64,000 bases of DNA from Bifidobacterium panos (GTDB taxonomy: Bacteria > Actinomycetota > Actinomycetes > Actinomycetales > Bifidobacteriaceae), in the NCBI RefSeq assembly GCF_012932445.1, contig NZ_JAAIIJ010000002.1, positions 124,001 through 188,000 on the forward strand. Direction: 5' to 3'. Shown piece by piece: positions 1-10,007 of this stretch (the first letter of the stretch is position 1; the number at the start of each line of letters is the position of its first letter). Position numbers and translations under genes: made by a program. A model generated the notes under the pieces. That model was not told the origin of the DNA. It searched no databases and saw nothing but the letters and a program-made list of their open reading frames with translations.

Positions 1-656
1 GCGTCGGTGACGGGATGGTGGCGCAGGTCGCTGGTCACGTACACGTCCGCGCCGCTTGCCCGCGCCTCATCGAACAGCGAGTCGCCGGAACCGGGCAATA
101 CCGCCACAATGCGAATAAGCGCGTCCGGGTTGCCGCACACCTGCACGCCGAGCGCCGTGTGCATGCCATATTCATTCACCTGATTGAACACATGCTGCGC
201 GAACGCCTCCAGCGTCGTCGGTTCGGCAAGTCTGCCCACGCGCCCCAGCCCCACCGGGTGCTCGGCATCGTCAATCGGCACCAACGGGCGTTGATCGACA
301 AGCCCGAGGAAATCGGCGGCCGCCTGCCCCACGCCGCGCCACGCGGCATCGGCGTTGGTATGTCCCACCCATAAGGCGCAGCCGGCACGGTTCAGCCGGT
401 TCACCAACGCGCCCCGGAACCCAAGGCCGGAGACCTCGTGCACCGAGCGGAAAAACAGCGGGTGATGGACGATGAGCAAATCCGCTCCCCAATCAAGCGC
501 CTCGTCAATGATGGCGCTGGTGGGATCGGCGGCGAAGGCGATGCGCGTGACGGATTGGGAAAGCTCGCCCACAATAAGCCCCGGCTCGTCCCAACTTTCC
601 GCATAACGCAATGGATATAAGGCTTCCAGCACGTCAACTGTCTCTTTGAGATTCAT
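1..656 (-). CDS. Nif3-like dinuclear metal-centre family protein (partial)
   Basis: The start codon is at 656 and the gene runs off the left edge, so only about 218 N-terminal residues are present. The translation begins MNLKETVDVLEALYPLRYAE and contains IVHHPLFF, the metal-binding HH segment of the Nif3 family, and later YVTSDLRHHP, a second family motif. Members form hexameric rings with a two-metal site; their cellular function is not established (often labelled GTP cyclohydrolase 1 type 2-like). It lies 57 bp downstream of polA on the same strand and is probably co-transcribed with it. Confidence 0.85.
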   Translation of the reverse strand, partial: MNLKETVDVLEALYPLRYAESWDEPGLIVGELSQSVTRIAFAADPTSAIIDEALDWGADLLIVHHPLFFRSVHEVSGLGFRGALVNRLNRAGCALWVGHTNADAAWRGVGQAAADFLGLVDQRPLVPIDDAEHPVGLGRVGRLAEPTTLEAFAQHVFNQVNEYGMHTALGVQVCGNPDALIRIVAVLPGSGDSLFDEARASGADVYVTSDLRHHPVTD

Positions 657-713
657 ATAACCTTGTCCTTTCGAAAAATCACCACCCGAACCAGCAGATA
701 GTCGCCGAGCCCA

Positions 714-3557
714 TCAATGCGCGGCGAGCTGCCAGTCGGCACCGATGCCGGTGGAAACATCCAGCGGGACGTCGAGTCGGACGGCCGTTTCCATCGCGTT
801 GCGGACGAGTTCGGTCACCTGCTGCGCCTCGCCCGGCACGACTTCGACCACCAGTTCGTCATGAATCTGCAGGATGATCCGGCTTTTCAGACCCGCTTCC
901 TGCAATGCCCGGCTGGCGCGAATCATGGCGACCTTCATGATGTCTGCGGCACTGCCCTGGATGGGGGCGTTGAGCGCGGCGCGTTCGGCCGCCTCACGCG
1001 CGCTGCGGTTCGTCGAATGCAAGGCGGGGAAATAGCGCCGCCGCCCGAACATCGTTTCGGTATAGCCGCGCCGACGCGCCTCGCTGACACACGATTCCAG
1101 GAAATCACGCACTTTGCCGAACGTGGAGAAATACTTCTGCTTCAACGCTTCCGCTTCACCCGGATTGATTTTGAGCTGCTGCGCCAATCCATAGCTGCTC
1201 AAACCGTAGGCCAGGCCGTAGCTCATGGCCTTCACATGGGTGCGCTGATCGGCGGTGATTTGGTCGACGGGAACCTGATGGACAAGGCTGGCAACGTACC
1301 TGTGGAAATCCACGCCGCTCCTGAACGCTTCGATCAGTGCCTCGTCACCAGACAGATGCGCCATAATGCGAAGCTCCACCTGCGAATAATCGCAACTCAC
1401 CAGCGATTCGTACCCTTCACCTGGGATGAAAGCCGAACGTATCTCGCGTCCCACGGCATTGCGATTGGGAATATTCTGCAGATTCGGGTCGGCGGAGCTC
1501 AACCGCCCGGTGGCTGCCACCGTCTGCTCGAATGTGGTGTGGATACGTCCGTCGAAGGGATTGATCGTCTCTATCAGCGTGCCGACGATCTGCTTGAGTT
1601 TGTTGGTTTCCCGGTGACGCAGCAGCGCGCCGAGGAACCCATTGGCGCGTTCGTCGTTCACCGAACGCATGTACAGCGTTTGCAGGGCGTCGGCGTTGGT
1701 GGTGTATGCGCCTTTTTTCGTCCGTTTGGTGGGCTTCAAACCCATATCCTCAAACAGCACTTCGGACAACTGCTTGGGACTTTGCAGATTGACCTCGCGC
1801 CCCGCCCACTGCCATGCAATCTCCTGTGCCTGGCGCGCGTCGGCGGCGAAACCGTCACGCATGTCCTTCAGACGCTGCGTGTCGACTTTTGCCCCTTGCG
1901 CCTCCATCTTCTGCAACACCCGCGACACCGGCAGTTCCAACGTTTGCAGCAGACCGAACTGTTCGCACATGTCAAGTTTCGGGGCAAGAAAACGAGCCAG
2001 CGCGGCAATAATGGCCGCATGCTTCAACTTGCCGGCGTCGGGATCGGAATCCACGTCGCCATCGGCACCCAGATCAAGCATGCCCTGCGTGGCCGGCTCG
2101 TCCTGATCCGCGTGAATGTCCAGAAAATGCGACGCGGCCTGTTCCAACGATTCGGCGTGAAAATCAGGTTGCGCGAGATAGCCGGCGAGTTCGGTGTCGA
2201 ACAGGGGATATGGCAACGCGAGCCCAAGGGCGGAAAACAGATGCAACTGTTCCTTGTAGCCATGCACCACCATGCCGCTCGCATGGGCATCGATGATCCC
2301 ACCCAAAGCGTCGCGCAAATCCTCATCAAGAGGAGCCTGCAACACCAGCGCCTCGCCAGCGCACAGCAACGTCACCGAGGACGTCGAGACGCGTCCCGGC
2401 TTGGCGTTGCCGCACGCATTCAGCACCCACGAGTGTTCAATGGCCTCACTGCAACGCGCGCTGTGATCGATGCCGGATGTCGCTTCGTCGTTGCCGCTTG
2501 GCAACTCACCGACATCAGGCCGCCTGACCGGGGCGGGCAAGTGGGCACTCGCCCAATCCCTCAATTCTTTGACGTCATGGGCTCGCTGGCCGTTGGGCAG
2601 AACGATGTTCTCATCTTGTTGCGGTTGCGCGGCCTGAGTCTTGGCCGTCTCTTCATTATTGAAGGTCTTCAGTACGCGGTTTTTCGTACGCGCGCCGAAC
2701 TCCAGCTCATCGAACAGCGCATCAAGCTTGTCGACGTCCACCTGCCCGAACGTGAGATCCTCGACGGTGACACCCAAATCGACGTCGCGGACAAGCGCGT
2801 TGACCTTGCGGTTGAGTCGAACCTGATCGAGATTCGCCCGCAGTGCCTCGCCCTTTTTGCCGCCGATATCGTCGGCATGCTCGATGAGGGCTTCAAGCGA
2901 ACCATATTTGCCGATCCACTTGGCCGCATAGCCGTCGCCCACTCCGGGAACACCGGGGATGTTGTCGGCGGTTTCGCCGCGCAGGGCGGCCAAGTCAGGA
3001 TATTGAGCGGGCATCACGTGGTATTTGGCGAATACCTCGTCGGGGGTCATATGCTTGAGATCCTTGAAATGATACCCCGGATAGAGCACGGTGACCCAGT
3101 CGTCGACGAGCTGGAAGGCATCCCTGTCTCCGGACAGCACCAATGTGCGGTATCTCGCCTGTTCGCCCATCGTGGCGAGCGTGCCGATGATATCGTCGCC
3201 TTCATATCCCGGTTTTTCGATGTACGTGACGCCGAGCGCATCGAGCATCCGCTGGATGAGTGGCAGCTGGTCGAGCAAATCCTGGGGAGCCGCGTCGCGC
3301 GTGCCTTTGTATTGCGGCAGCATGGTGTTGCGGAAGGTGCCGCCTTTGACGTCGAAGGCGATGGCGAGATGGTCGGGTCGTTCCGCATTGATGACTTGGG
3401 AGAGCATCGAGGCGAATCCCCAGACTGCGTTGGTGGGTTTACCTTGCGCTGTGGAAAAACTTTCTACCGGCAACGCGAAAAACGCGCGGAACGCCAGTGA
3501 ATGGCCATCGATGACCAACAGGGTTCCGCGCGCTTCGCCATCTTCGTACTCAGTCAT
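714..3557 (-). CDS. polA: DNA polymerase I
   Basis: Family A polymerase for Okazaki-fragment processing and repair synthesis. The N-terminal 300 residues are a 5'-3' exonuclease (LLVIDGHSLAFRAFFALP, GDRDAFQLV). Counting residues from the upstream TTG at 3566 (950 aa), polymerase motif A is DYSQVELR (D726), the finger helix has R775, K779 and Y783 (MSYGLAYG), and motif C is IHDELVV (H902, D903). The middle region keeps the length of a 3'-5' exonuclease domain but I see no DxE metal-binding motif, so proofreading is probably absent, as in mycobacterial Pol I. Y783 occupies the position of E. coli F762. I chose the ATG at 3557. The upstream neighbour pdtaR ends 11 bp before this ATG. Confidence 0.97.
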   Translation of the reverse strand: MTEYEDGEARGTLLVIDGHSLAFRAFFALPVESFSTAQGKPTNAVWGFASMLSQVINAERPDHLAIAFDVKGGTFRNTMLPQYKGTRDAAPQDLLDQLPLIQRMLDALGVTYIEKPGYEGDDIIGTLATMGEQARYRTLVLSGDRDAFQLVDDWVTVLYPGYHFKDLKHMTPDEVFAKYHVMPAQYPDLAALRGETADNIPGVPGVGDGYAAKWIGKYGSLEALIEHADDIGGKKGEALRANLDQVRLNRKVNALVRDVDLGVTVEDLTFGQVDVDKLDALFDELEFGARTKNRVLKTFNNEETAKTQAAQPQQDENIVLPNGQRAHDVKELRDWASAHLPAPVRRPDVGELPSGNDEATSGIDHSARCSEAIEHSWVLNACGNAKPGRVSTSSVTLLCAGEALVLQAPLDEDLRDALGGIIDAHASGMVVHGYKEQLHLFSALGLALPYPLFDTELAGYLAQPDFHAESLEQAASHFLDIHADQDEPATQGMLDLGADGDVDSDPDAGKLKHAAIIAALARFLAPKLDMCEQFGLLQTLELPVSRVLQKMEAQGAKVDTQRLKDMRDGFAADARQAQEIAWQWAGREVNLQSPKQLSEVLFEDMGLKPTKRTKKGAYTTNADALQTLYMRSVNDERANGFLGALLRHRETNKLKQIVGTLIETINPFDGRIHTTFEQTVAATGRLSSADPNLQNIPNRNAVGREIRSAFIPGEGYESLVSCDYSQVELRIMAHLSGDEALIEAFRSGVDFHRYVASLVHQVPVDQITADQRTHVKAMSYGLAYGLSSYGLAQQLKINPGEAEALKQKYFSTFGKVRDFLESCVSEARRRGYTETMFGRRRYFPALHSTNRSAREAAERAALNAPIQGSAADIMKVAMIRASRALQEAGLKSRIILQIHDELVVEVVPGEAQQVTELVRNAMETAVRLDVPLDVSTGIGADWQLAAH

Positions 3558-3568
3558 GGTTCCCAAGC

Positions 3569-4324
3569 TTAGCTCTCGTCATGTTCAGGCTTGGGATCGC
3601 CATATTTCTCGATGATTGCCATCGCCAGTCGCTTCTTCGGGATGCGCTGATCCATCGAAGTCTTCTGAATCCAGCGGAACGCGCCTTGCTCCGAGAAGTC
3701 GGCCTTGTCCATGAGCAGCCCTTTGGCGCGGTCGATGAGCTTGCGCTCCTCAAGGGTATCTTGCGCTTTGAGCAGGTCGGCCTGCACTTTGGCAAGTTCC
3801 TCTTCGGTGCTCTTGAGCTTGTCTTCGGAACGTTCCATATGCTCAAGCAGGTCGTTGATTTCGGCGAACCGACCCATTGCGACTTCCAGCGCAGGCAGCA
3901 GTTTGGATTCCTCATAGGGCTTGGTCACATACGCCATGGCCCCGGCACCTGTGGATTTCTTGACCAGATCGGGCTGGGAGAACGCGGTGAGCATCACCAC
4001 CGGGGCGATGTTCTCGTCGCAGATGATGCCGGCTGCGGTGATGCCGTCCATGCGCGGCATCTTCACGTCCATGCACACCACATCCGGACGCTTGGAACGA
4101 ACCAGTTCGACGGCTTCCTCACCATTGGCGGCTTCGCCGACGACTTCGTAGCCGTTGTCTTCAAGCATGCCGACAAGATCCATGCGATTGACCGATTCGT
4201 CTTCGGCAACCACGACGGTGCGCTTGCCGGAAGCGGGCTTGTCTTGTTCGGGCTCGTGCGCTACGGCTTTCAGTTCTTCCTCAGTCAGCACCGGCTTCGT
4301 TTCCGTGCTCTTCTCTGCAGCCAT
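3569..4324 (-). CDS. pdtaR: ANTAR-domain response regulator, PdtaR-like
   Basis: The 251-residue protein has an N-terminal receiver domain with the acidic pair E41-D42, phospho-acceptor D86 (VVCMDVKMPRMDG) and a KP loop (VTKPY). A coiled-coil linker leads to a C-terminal ANTAR RNA-binding domain (about 190-240: LIDRAKGLLMDKADFSEQGA). ANTAR regulators bind paired RNA hairpins to prevent transcription termination. Gene order next to polA and the tRNA matches M. tuberculosis Rv1626. Its likely kinase PdtaS is encoded at 36055-37554. The open frame extends upstream through the tRNA; the ATG at 4324, behind ACGAGG, is the credible start. Confidence 0.93.
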   Translation of the reverse strand: MAAEKSTETKPVLTEEELKAVAHEPEQDKPASGKRTVVVAEDESVNRMDLVGMLEDNGYEVVGEAANGEEAVELVRSKRPDVVCMDVKMPRMDGITAAGIICDENIAPVVMLTAFSQPDLVKKSTGAGAMAYVTKPYEESKLLPALEVAMGRFAEINDLLEHMERSEDKLKSTEEELAKVQADLLKAQDTLEERKLIDRAKGLLMDKADFSEQGAFRWIQKTSMDQRIPKKRLAMAIIEKYGDPKPEHDES

Positions 4325-4381
4325 GCCAACCTCGTTTCCCCGAACACCTCGGCCGGCGTCACCTGCACCCGCCTTATTATG

Positions 4382-4455
4382 TGCCCTTGGTGGGACTCGA
4401 ACCCACACTGCGCAGATTTTGAGGCTGCTTCCTCTACCAATTGGGATACAAGGGC
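4382..4455 (-). tRNA. tRNA-Leu, anticodon CAA, with short variable loop
   Basis: A 74-nt cloverleaf reads on the minus strand: acceptor GCCCTTG / CAAGGGC, T arm GTGGG TTCGAGT CCCAC, anticodon loop CTCAAAA (anticodon CAA, codon UUG), discriminator A, no encoded CCA. It is odd. Bacterial leucine tRNAs normally carry a long variable arm, but this one has only five bases (GCAGT). The D stem pairs three of four positions, and the anticodon stem has a C/T mismatch next to the loop. The position between pyk and pdtaR is shared with mycobacteria, as I recall it. Confidence 0.85.
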
Positions 4456-4514
4456 GTATCTGAAACCTATGACAGGTTACACCACCATGCCGACCAACGC
4501 ATGTCGCAATGAAA

Positions 4515-4565
4515 AACCTCGGTATCGGAAGCAATCAATTTCAACGATTTGCCGACACCGAGGTT
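4515..4565 (-). terminator. hairpin downstream of pyk
   Basis: AACCTCGGT and ACCGAGGTT, extended inward by TCGG/CCGA after one unpaired base, form a long stem with a loop of about 22 nt. It lies between the pyk stop and the tRNA. It fits a factor-independent terminator, though the T tract is poor. The rest of the 305-bp gap from 4325 to 4629 holds only the tRNA. Confidence 0.55.
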
Positions 4566-4629
4566 CACTCATGCGCGCGGCGTCTCCAAGGCAGGTAAAG
4601 CCTCAAGACGCGCGGCATCTGGCGGTTAA

Positions 4630-6072
4630 TCAGTCGCAGGCACCCACGGTGTGCACGTAGATGGAGTCGGTGCGACCGGGCTGATGTTCGCCCTGGGCGG
4701 AGCTCAGCACCACGATCTTGTCGCCGTCGTTGGCCTTGCCGGCCTCCTTGAGGATCTTGTCGGTGTAGATCATGAGATCCTTGCGGGACTTGTCGTGGTA
4801 ATCCTCGTCGACGAAGAAGGACTCGGTGCCCCAGCTCAGAGCCAGCCAGTGGTAGGTGTGCTCGTTGTTGGTGATGCCGTAGATCGGGGTGGCCGGGCGC
4901 TCGCGGGAGACGCGATGCACGGTGGAACCGGTCTGGGTGTAGGCGACGATGGCCTTGGCGTCGAGCTTGTCGGCCAGATCGACGGCGGCGGAGGACACCG
5001 CGCCGGTGGAGGACATGTCGAGATCCTTCAGCTCGGGGATGCGGTCGAACCCATGCTCGGTGGCGAAGCTCGAGATGCGGGACATGGTGTCCACAGTGAC
5101 GGCCGGATACTTGCCCACGGCGGTTTCGTTGGAGGTCATCGTGGCATCCGCGCCGTCAAGCACGGCGTTGGCGCAGTCGGAGGCCTCGGCGCGGGTCGGA
5201 ACCGGGGAGTTCACCATGGAACCCAGCACCTCGGTGGCGACGATGACCGGCTTGGCGTACTGGCGGGCCAGCTCGATACAGCGCTTGGTGGACAGCGGTA
5301 CCTCTTCGAGCGGGCACTCGACGGCCATATCGCCACGGGCGACCATGATGCCATCGAAGGCCTTGACGATCTCTTCGAGGTTCTCCAGAGCCTGCGGCTT
5401 CTCGATCTTGGCCACGATCGGAATGCGGCGGCCTTCCTCGTCCATGATCTCGTGGGCGCGGTCGATGTCGGTGGCGAAACGCACGAAGGACATGGCGATG
5501 ATGTCGGCACCCGTCTGGATGGCCCAACGCAGATCGGCTTCGTCCTTCTCGGTCAGGGCGGGCAAGGAAACGGCCACGCCCGGCAGGTTGATGCCCTTGT
5601 GGCTGGACACGGGGCCGGCCACGACGACCTTGGTGTGCACGTTGTTGCCTTCGACCTTGGTGACCTCAAGGCGCACCTTGCCGTCGTCGATCAAAATCGG
5701 ATCGCCGGCATGGCAGTCGCCCGGCAGTCCCTTGAACGTGGTGGAGGTGATGTGCTCGTCGCCTTCGACGTCATCGGTGGTGATGATGAATTCCTGACCT
5801 TCGGTCAGCTGCACCTTGTCTTCGCCTTCGGCGTTCTTCTTGAACCAACCGCAACGAATCTTCGGACCCTGCAGATCCACCAGGGCTGCCACGTTGCGGC
5901 CGGTGGTCTTGGCGGCCTGACGCAGGTTGTTGTACACCCTGAGATGATCCTCGGGAGTGCCGTGCGAGCGATTCAGACGAGCCACATCCATACCCGCCTC
6001 GACAAGGCTGGTAATGCCTTCAAGGGATTCGGTGGCGGGACCAATGGTATCGACGATTTTAGCTTTGCGCAT
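4630..6072 (-). CDS. pyk: pyruvate kinase
   Basis: A 480-residue cytosolic glycolytic enzyme converting phosphoenolpyruvate and ADP to pyruvate and ATP. It begins MRKAKIVDTIGPAT, carries the catalytic-lysine segment IVAKIEKPQALENLEEI and the metal/PEP loop MVARGDMAVE, and ends in the usual C-terminal domain. Length is normal. TAGGAA upstream of the ATG serves as ribosome binding site. Codon use is strongly biased, as expected for a highly expressed gene. It is separated from the genes downstream by the hairpin at 4515-4565. Confidence 0.98.
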   Translation of the reverse strand: MRKAKIVDTIGPATESLEGITSLVEAGMDVARLNRSHGTPEDHLRVYNNLRQAAKTTGRNVAALVDLQGPKIRCGWFKKNAEGEDKVQLTEGQEFIITTDDVEGDEHITSTTFKGLPGDCHAGDPILIDDGKVRLEVTKVEGNNVHTKVVVAGPVSSHKGINLPGVAVSLPALTEKDEADLRWAIQTGADIIAMSFVRFATDIDRAHEIMDEEGRRIPIVAKIEKPQALENLEEIVKAFDGIMVARGDMAVECPLEEVPLSTKRCIELARQYAKPVIVATEVLGSMVNSPVPTRAEASDCANAVLDGADATMTSNETAVGKYPAVTVDTMSRISSFATEHGFDRIPELKDLDMSSTGAVSSAAVDLADKLDAKAIVAYTQTGSTVHRVSRERPATPIYGITNNEHTYHWLALSWGTESFFVDEDYHDKSRKDLMIYTDKILKEAGKANDGDKIVVLSSAQGEHQPGRTDSIYVHTVGACD

Positions 6073-6224
6073 GTTGCTTATTTCCTAACTATTGCAACGG
6101 ACGAGGCCGGACGGCCCCGCTTTCCCACGCAACAGTGTACTAGCCCGGCTCCCCTATGGGTCGTTTTTCCATCAAACGTGTTGTGAACGCTCACAAGAAT
6201 GTCCTCTCAATGAGCGCGCGGACT

Positions 6225-7214
6225 TCACTGCGCCGACGAATCGCCCTGCATTGATCTCATTTTGACGACGGAAAGCAAGGCAGTGCCCCCAATGGACACG
6301 ACAATCACCGCCAATGACAGCCACGTAGGAATTTCCGGCGCCCACGCAACGGGTTTGCCACCATTGATGAACGGCAACGTGTTGCCATGCAAAGCCTCCA
6401 ACACCAACTTGACACCGATGAAACCGAGCACGACGGACAGTCCCGCCGGCAAATAGACGAGCTTGTCGAGCAATGCGCCCAGCAGGAAATACAACTGCTG
6501 CAACCCCAGCAGGGCGAACACATTGGAGGTGAACACCAGGAACGGATCCTTGGTCAGGCCGAAAATCGCGGGAATCGAATCGAAAGCGAACATCACATCA
6601 GTGGTGCCGATGGCGAGGAACACGATGAGCATGGGGGTCCAATAGCGCACGCCGTCGCGTGTGGTGCGCAACTTCTCCCCATCGTATTCGTCGCTGATGC
6701 GAATCACCTTGCGTAGCAGATGGATGACGCCGTTCTCGTGATACTCCTCATCCTCATCGCCCCCGGCGGCCAGCTTGATCGCCGTATAAATAAGAAACGC
6801 GCCGAAAATGAAGAATATCCAAGTGAACCGTTCAATCAACGCCGCGCCCACCAAAATGAACACCCCGCGGAACAACAGGGCGAAGGCGATGCCCACGCTC
6901 AGCACATACTTCTGCAGTTCCTTGGGCACCGCGAAATTCGACATGATGATGACGAAAACGAACAGGTTGTCCACCGATAGCGAATATTCGGTGAGCCATC
7001 CGGAATAGAACTCGATGGCCGGTTTGGACCCTGCGAAATACCAGATGAAGCCGCCGAAAATCAGCGCCATCACCACGAAGAACGCGATATGCCGCACGCA
7101 TTCGGCCGTGGAGGGCACATGGGGCTTGCGACCGACGACGAACAAATCGACCGCGAAAAACACGGCAAGCACCACGAAAGTGACGATTTCAAAAGCAAGG
7201 GGTGTTTCGGCCAT
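6225..7214 (-). CDS. TerC/Alx family integral membrane protein
   Basis: A 329-residue protein with about nine predicted hydrophobic helices. It shows TerC-family acidic segments in membrane context: EYSLSVDNLFVFVIIMSNF and IGTTDVMFAFDSIPAIFGLT. Members are implicated in metal (manganese) export or tellurite resistance; the substrate here is unknown. It sits alone between uvrB and pyk on the same strand. No riboswitch-like leader is obvious in the 35 bp up to uvrB. Confidence 0.9.
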   Translation of the reverse strand: MAETPLAFEIVTFVVLAVFFAVDLFVVGRKPHVPSTAECVRHIAFFVVMALIFGGFIWYFAGSKPAIEFYSGWLTEYSLSVDNLFVFVIIMSNFAVPKELQKYVLSVGIAFALLFRGVFILVGAALIERFTWIFFIFGAFLIYTAIKLAAGGDEDEEYHENGVIHLLRKVIRISDEYDGEKLRTTRDGVRYWTPMLIVFLAIGTTDVMFAFDSIPAIFGLTKDPFLVFTSNVFALLGLQQLYFLLGALLDKLVYLPAGLSVVLGFIGVKLVLEALHGNTLPFINGGKPVAWAPEIPTWLSLAVIVVSIGGTALLSVVKMRSMQGDSSAQ

Positions 7215-7249
7215 GACACCCCATCGTACGAAGTGGCTCTGACCGGCCT

Positions 7250-9361
7250 TTATTTGTTCGCCTCGGTCATCTGGCGCAGTTCCTTTTTCAAGTCCCGGAT
7301 TTCGTCGCGCAGACGGGCGGCGAGCTCGAACTGGAGCTGCTCGGCGGCTGTGTGCATCTGTTCGGACAGTTGGCGGATCAGATCGGCCAGGTCGGCGGCG
7401 GGCAGGCCGGCTTTCAGAATCTCCTCGTGCCGCTTGTTCGCCTCGCCTTCGTCGAAGGTGGGCACGCCGAGGTGCGTGTTTCCGGCCTTGCCCGCGTTGC
7501 GATAGCCCCCTTCGAGCAGCGTTTGGGTGTCCACGTCCTCCTTGGCGAGCATGTCGTTGACATCGCTGATCTTCTTGATCAGGGGCTTGGGGTCGATGCC
7601 GTGCTCCTCGTTATATGCGATCTGCCTGTCGCGGCGGCGATTCGTCTCCGTGATGGCCTGATGCATGGCCTCGGTGATTTCGTCGGCGTACATCAGCACC
7701 GTGCCGTCCACGTTTCTGGCGGCACGTCCAATAGTCTGGATCAGCGAACGGTACGAACGCAGGAAACCCTCCTTATCGGCGTCAAGAATGGCCACCAGTG
7801 ACACCTCGGGCAAATCGAGGCCCTCGCGCAGCAAGTTGATACCGACGATCACGTCGATTTTCCCCTCGCGCAACATGCGCAGCAACTCGACGCGGCGCAG
7901 CGTGTCCACATCGGAATGCAAATATTCGACCTTTATCCCACGTTCGAGCAGATAATCCGTCAAATCCTCGGCCATCTTCTTGGTGAGCGTGGTGACCAGC
8001 GTGCGCTCATTCTTCTCCACGCGCGCCTTGATTTCCCCCAGCAGGTCGTCGATCTGACCGGCGGTGGGGCGAATCTCGATGTTCGGATCGACCAAGCCGG
8101 TGGGGCGGATGATCTGCTCGACCACGCCGTCGGACAGCCCCAGCTCGTAATCGCCGGGGGTGGCGGACAGATAGACCGTCTGTCCCACCCGCTCAAGGAA
8201 CTCCGGCCACTTGAGCGGGCGGTTGTCCATCGCCGAGGGCAGGCGGAAACCGTGTTCCACGAGGGTGCGCTTGCGCGAGGCGTCGCCTTCGTACATCGCG
8301 CCGATCTGCGGCACGGTGACGTGCGACTCGTCGATGACCAGCAGGAAGTCGTCGGGGAAGAAGTCGAGCAGCGTGTGCGGCGGGGTGCCGGCGTTGCGAC
8401 CGTCGAAATGCCGCGAATAATTCTCCACGCCGGAGCACACACCCACCTGGGTGAGCATTTCCAAATCGTAGGTGGTGCGCATGGTCAGGCGCTGCGCCTC
8501 CAGCTGTTTGTCTTGCTTTTTCAACTCGGCTACGCGCTCGTCAAGCTCCTGGCGGATGGTTTTCAGCGCGCGCTCCATGCGTTCCGGGCCGGCCACGTAA
8601 TGCGAGGCGGGGAAGATGTGCACTTCGCTTGTCTGCGCGATCACATCGCCGGTGAGCGGGTGCAGCGTGGAAATGCGGTCGATTTCGTCGCCGAAGAATT
8701 CGATGCGCACCGCAAGCTCCTCATAGACGGGGATGATTTCGACGGTGTCGCCGCGCACGCGGAACGTGCCGCGGGTAAAGGCGATGTCGTTGCGCTGGTA
8801 TTGCATGGCGACGAATTGGCGCAACAGCTGGTCGCGCTCGATCTGGTCGCCCTCTTTCAAAAACAGCATGCGCCCGGCGTATTCCTCCGGGGTGCCCAGA
8901 CCGTAGATGCAGCTGACGGTGGCCACCACCACGCAGTCGCGGCGGGTCAGCAGGTTCGCGGTGGCGGCGTGGCGCAGGCGCTCCACGTCGTCGTTAATGT
9001 TCGAGTCTTTCTCGATGTAGGTGTCCGTTTGCGGAATATAGGCTTCTGGCTGGTAGTAGTCGTAATAGCTTACGAAATAGCTCACCGCGTTGTCGGGCAT
9101 GAGCTCGCGGAACTCGGCACACAGCTGCGCGGCCAGCGTCTTGTTCGGCTCAATGATAAGCGTGGGGCGTTGCAGTCGCTCGATGAGCCATGCGGTGGTG
9201 GCGGTTTTGCCGGTGCCGGTGGCGCCCATCAGCACCACATCGTTCTCGCCGTTCTCGATGCGCGCGGCGAGTTCGTCAATGGCTTGGGGCTGGTCGCCGC
9301 TGGGCTTATAGGGCGATTTGACGACGAACGGCTTGTTTGTGCGCTCGATATTGAATCCCAT
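7250..9361 (-). CDS. uvrB: excinuclease ABC subunit B
   Basis: A 703-residue DNA damage-recognition helicase of nucleotide excision repair. Motifs in order: Walker A GATGTGKT, beta-hairpin region [24 protein letters not shown] Walker B, helicase motif [11 protein letters not shown], and a C-terminal UVR domain ([14 protein letters not shown]) that binds UvrC. Both a GTG at 9364 and the ATG at 9361 are possible starts; AAGGAG five bases upstream favours the ATG. It begins 9 bp after the coaE stop, so the two form an operon. Confidence 0.98.
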   Translation of the reverse strand: MGFNIERTNKPFVVKSPYKPSGDQPQAIDELAARIENGENDVVLMGATGTGKTATTAWLIERLQRPTLIIEPNKTLAAQLCAEFRELMPDNAVSYFVSYYDYYQPEAYIPQTDTYIEKDSNINDDVERLRHAATANLLTRRDCVVVATVSCIYGLGTPEEYAGRMLFLKEGDQIERDQLLRQFVAMQYQRNDIAFTRGTFRVRGDTVEIIPVYEELAVRIEFFGDEIDRISTLHPLTGDVIAQTSEVHIFPASHYVAGPERMERALKTIRQELDERVAELKKQDKQLEAQRLTMRTTYDLEMLTQVGVCSGVENYSRHFDGRNAGTPPHTLLDFFPDDFLLVIDESHVTVPQIGAMYEGDASRKRTLVEHGFRLPSAMDNRPLKWPEFLERVGQTVYLSATPGDYELGLSDGVVEQIIRPTGLVDPNIEIRPTAGQIDDLLGEIKARVEKNERTLVTTLTKKMAEDLTDYLLERGIKVEYLHSDVDTLRRVELLRMLREGKIDVIVGINLLREGLDLPEVSLVAILDADKEGFLRSYRSLIQTIGRAARNVDGTVLMYADEITEAMHQAITETNRRRDRQIAYNEEHGIDPKPLIKKISDVNDMLAKEDVDTQTLLEGGYRNAGKAGNTHLGVPTFDEGEANKRHEEILKAGLPAADLADLIRQLSEQMHTAAEQLQFELAARLRDEIRDLKKELRQMTEANK

Positions 9362-9370
9362 CACCGCTCC

Positions 9371-9976
9371 TTAAGTCCACTGCTCATATAGCCTATCAAC
9401 CGTCTGCAGCATATTCGCCATTGGTTGAGCCGAATCGATAATGGTATCCGCGATGGCTTGGCGCTGTGCTTGCGTGGACTGGTGTCGGATGCGGTCAAGC
9501 GCCTGTTGGCGGCTCATATCGCGCGTATTCACCATGCGCTCGATGCGTTCGGCCTCGGGCGCTTCCACGGTGACAATATGGTCGAAAGCAAACGGAATCT
9601 CATCAATGACCTCGGCCAGCAACGGAATGTCATGCACGACGATGCGCGCCTCGGGGTGAGCGTTCTCCAAGCGGGCCGCTTCACGGTAAATCAGCGGATG
9701 TTCGATGGCATCAAGCCGTTCGCGGGCGCCGGGTTCGGCTTGCCGGCCGAACACATGTTCGGCAAGCCAGGCGCGGTTCAGCGTGCCGTCCGGGTTGAGT
9801 GCGTCGGGGCCGAACTCGGCGACGATGCTTGGCAGAGCCTCCCCACCCGGCGCAACCACCGTTCGGGCAAGCGCATCGTAGTCGATCACATACGCGCCCA
9901 AGCGCGCGAGCCGTGCCGTCACCGTGCTCTTGCCGGCGGCGATGCCGCCTGTCAGCCCTATTCGCATACCTGCCAC
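9371..9976 (-). CDS. coaE: dephospho-CoA kinase
   Basis: Last step of coenzyme A synthesis: phosphorylation of dephospho-CoA at the ribose 3' hydroxyl. The P-loop GGIAAGKST is at the N terminus, with DYDALAR shortly after, as in the family. Length (201 aa) is typical. Start is ambiguous: GTG at 9976 has AGGA eight bases upstream, and an internal ATG lies at 9967. It is first in an operon with uvrB; its leader contains three hairpins at 10008-10156. Confidence 0.95.
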   Translation of the reverse strand: MAGMRIGLTGGIAAGKSTVTARLARLGAYVIDYDALARTVVAPGGEALPSIVAEFGPDALNPDGTLNRAWLAEHVFGRQAEPGARERLDAIEHPLIYREAARLENAHPEARIVVHDIPLLAEVIDEIPFAFDHIVTVEAPEAERIERMVNTRDMSRQQALDRIRHQSTQAQRQAIADTIIDSAQPMANMLQTVDRLYEQWT

Positions 9977-10007
9977 ACGACGTATCCTAGCCCCACATCC
10001 GAAAGAA

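Noticed and set aside
717..3500. 927-codon open frame antisense to polA
   Set aside because: It mirrors the polA codon frame in high-GC DNA and has no recognisable domain; polA on the other strand is certain.
4325..4534. 70-residue N-terminal extension of PdtaR
   Set aside because: It reads through the tRNA-Leu gene; the ATG at 4324 has a ribosome binding site and gives the family length.
4651..6186. Long open frame antisense to pyk
   Set aside because: Shadow of the strongly biased pyk codons; the product is a Gly/Val/His-rich string without motifs.
7916..9391. Long open frame antisense to uvrB
   Set aside because: Shadow frame; uvrB is complete and conserved on the other strand.
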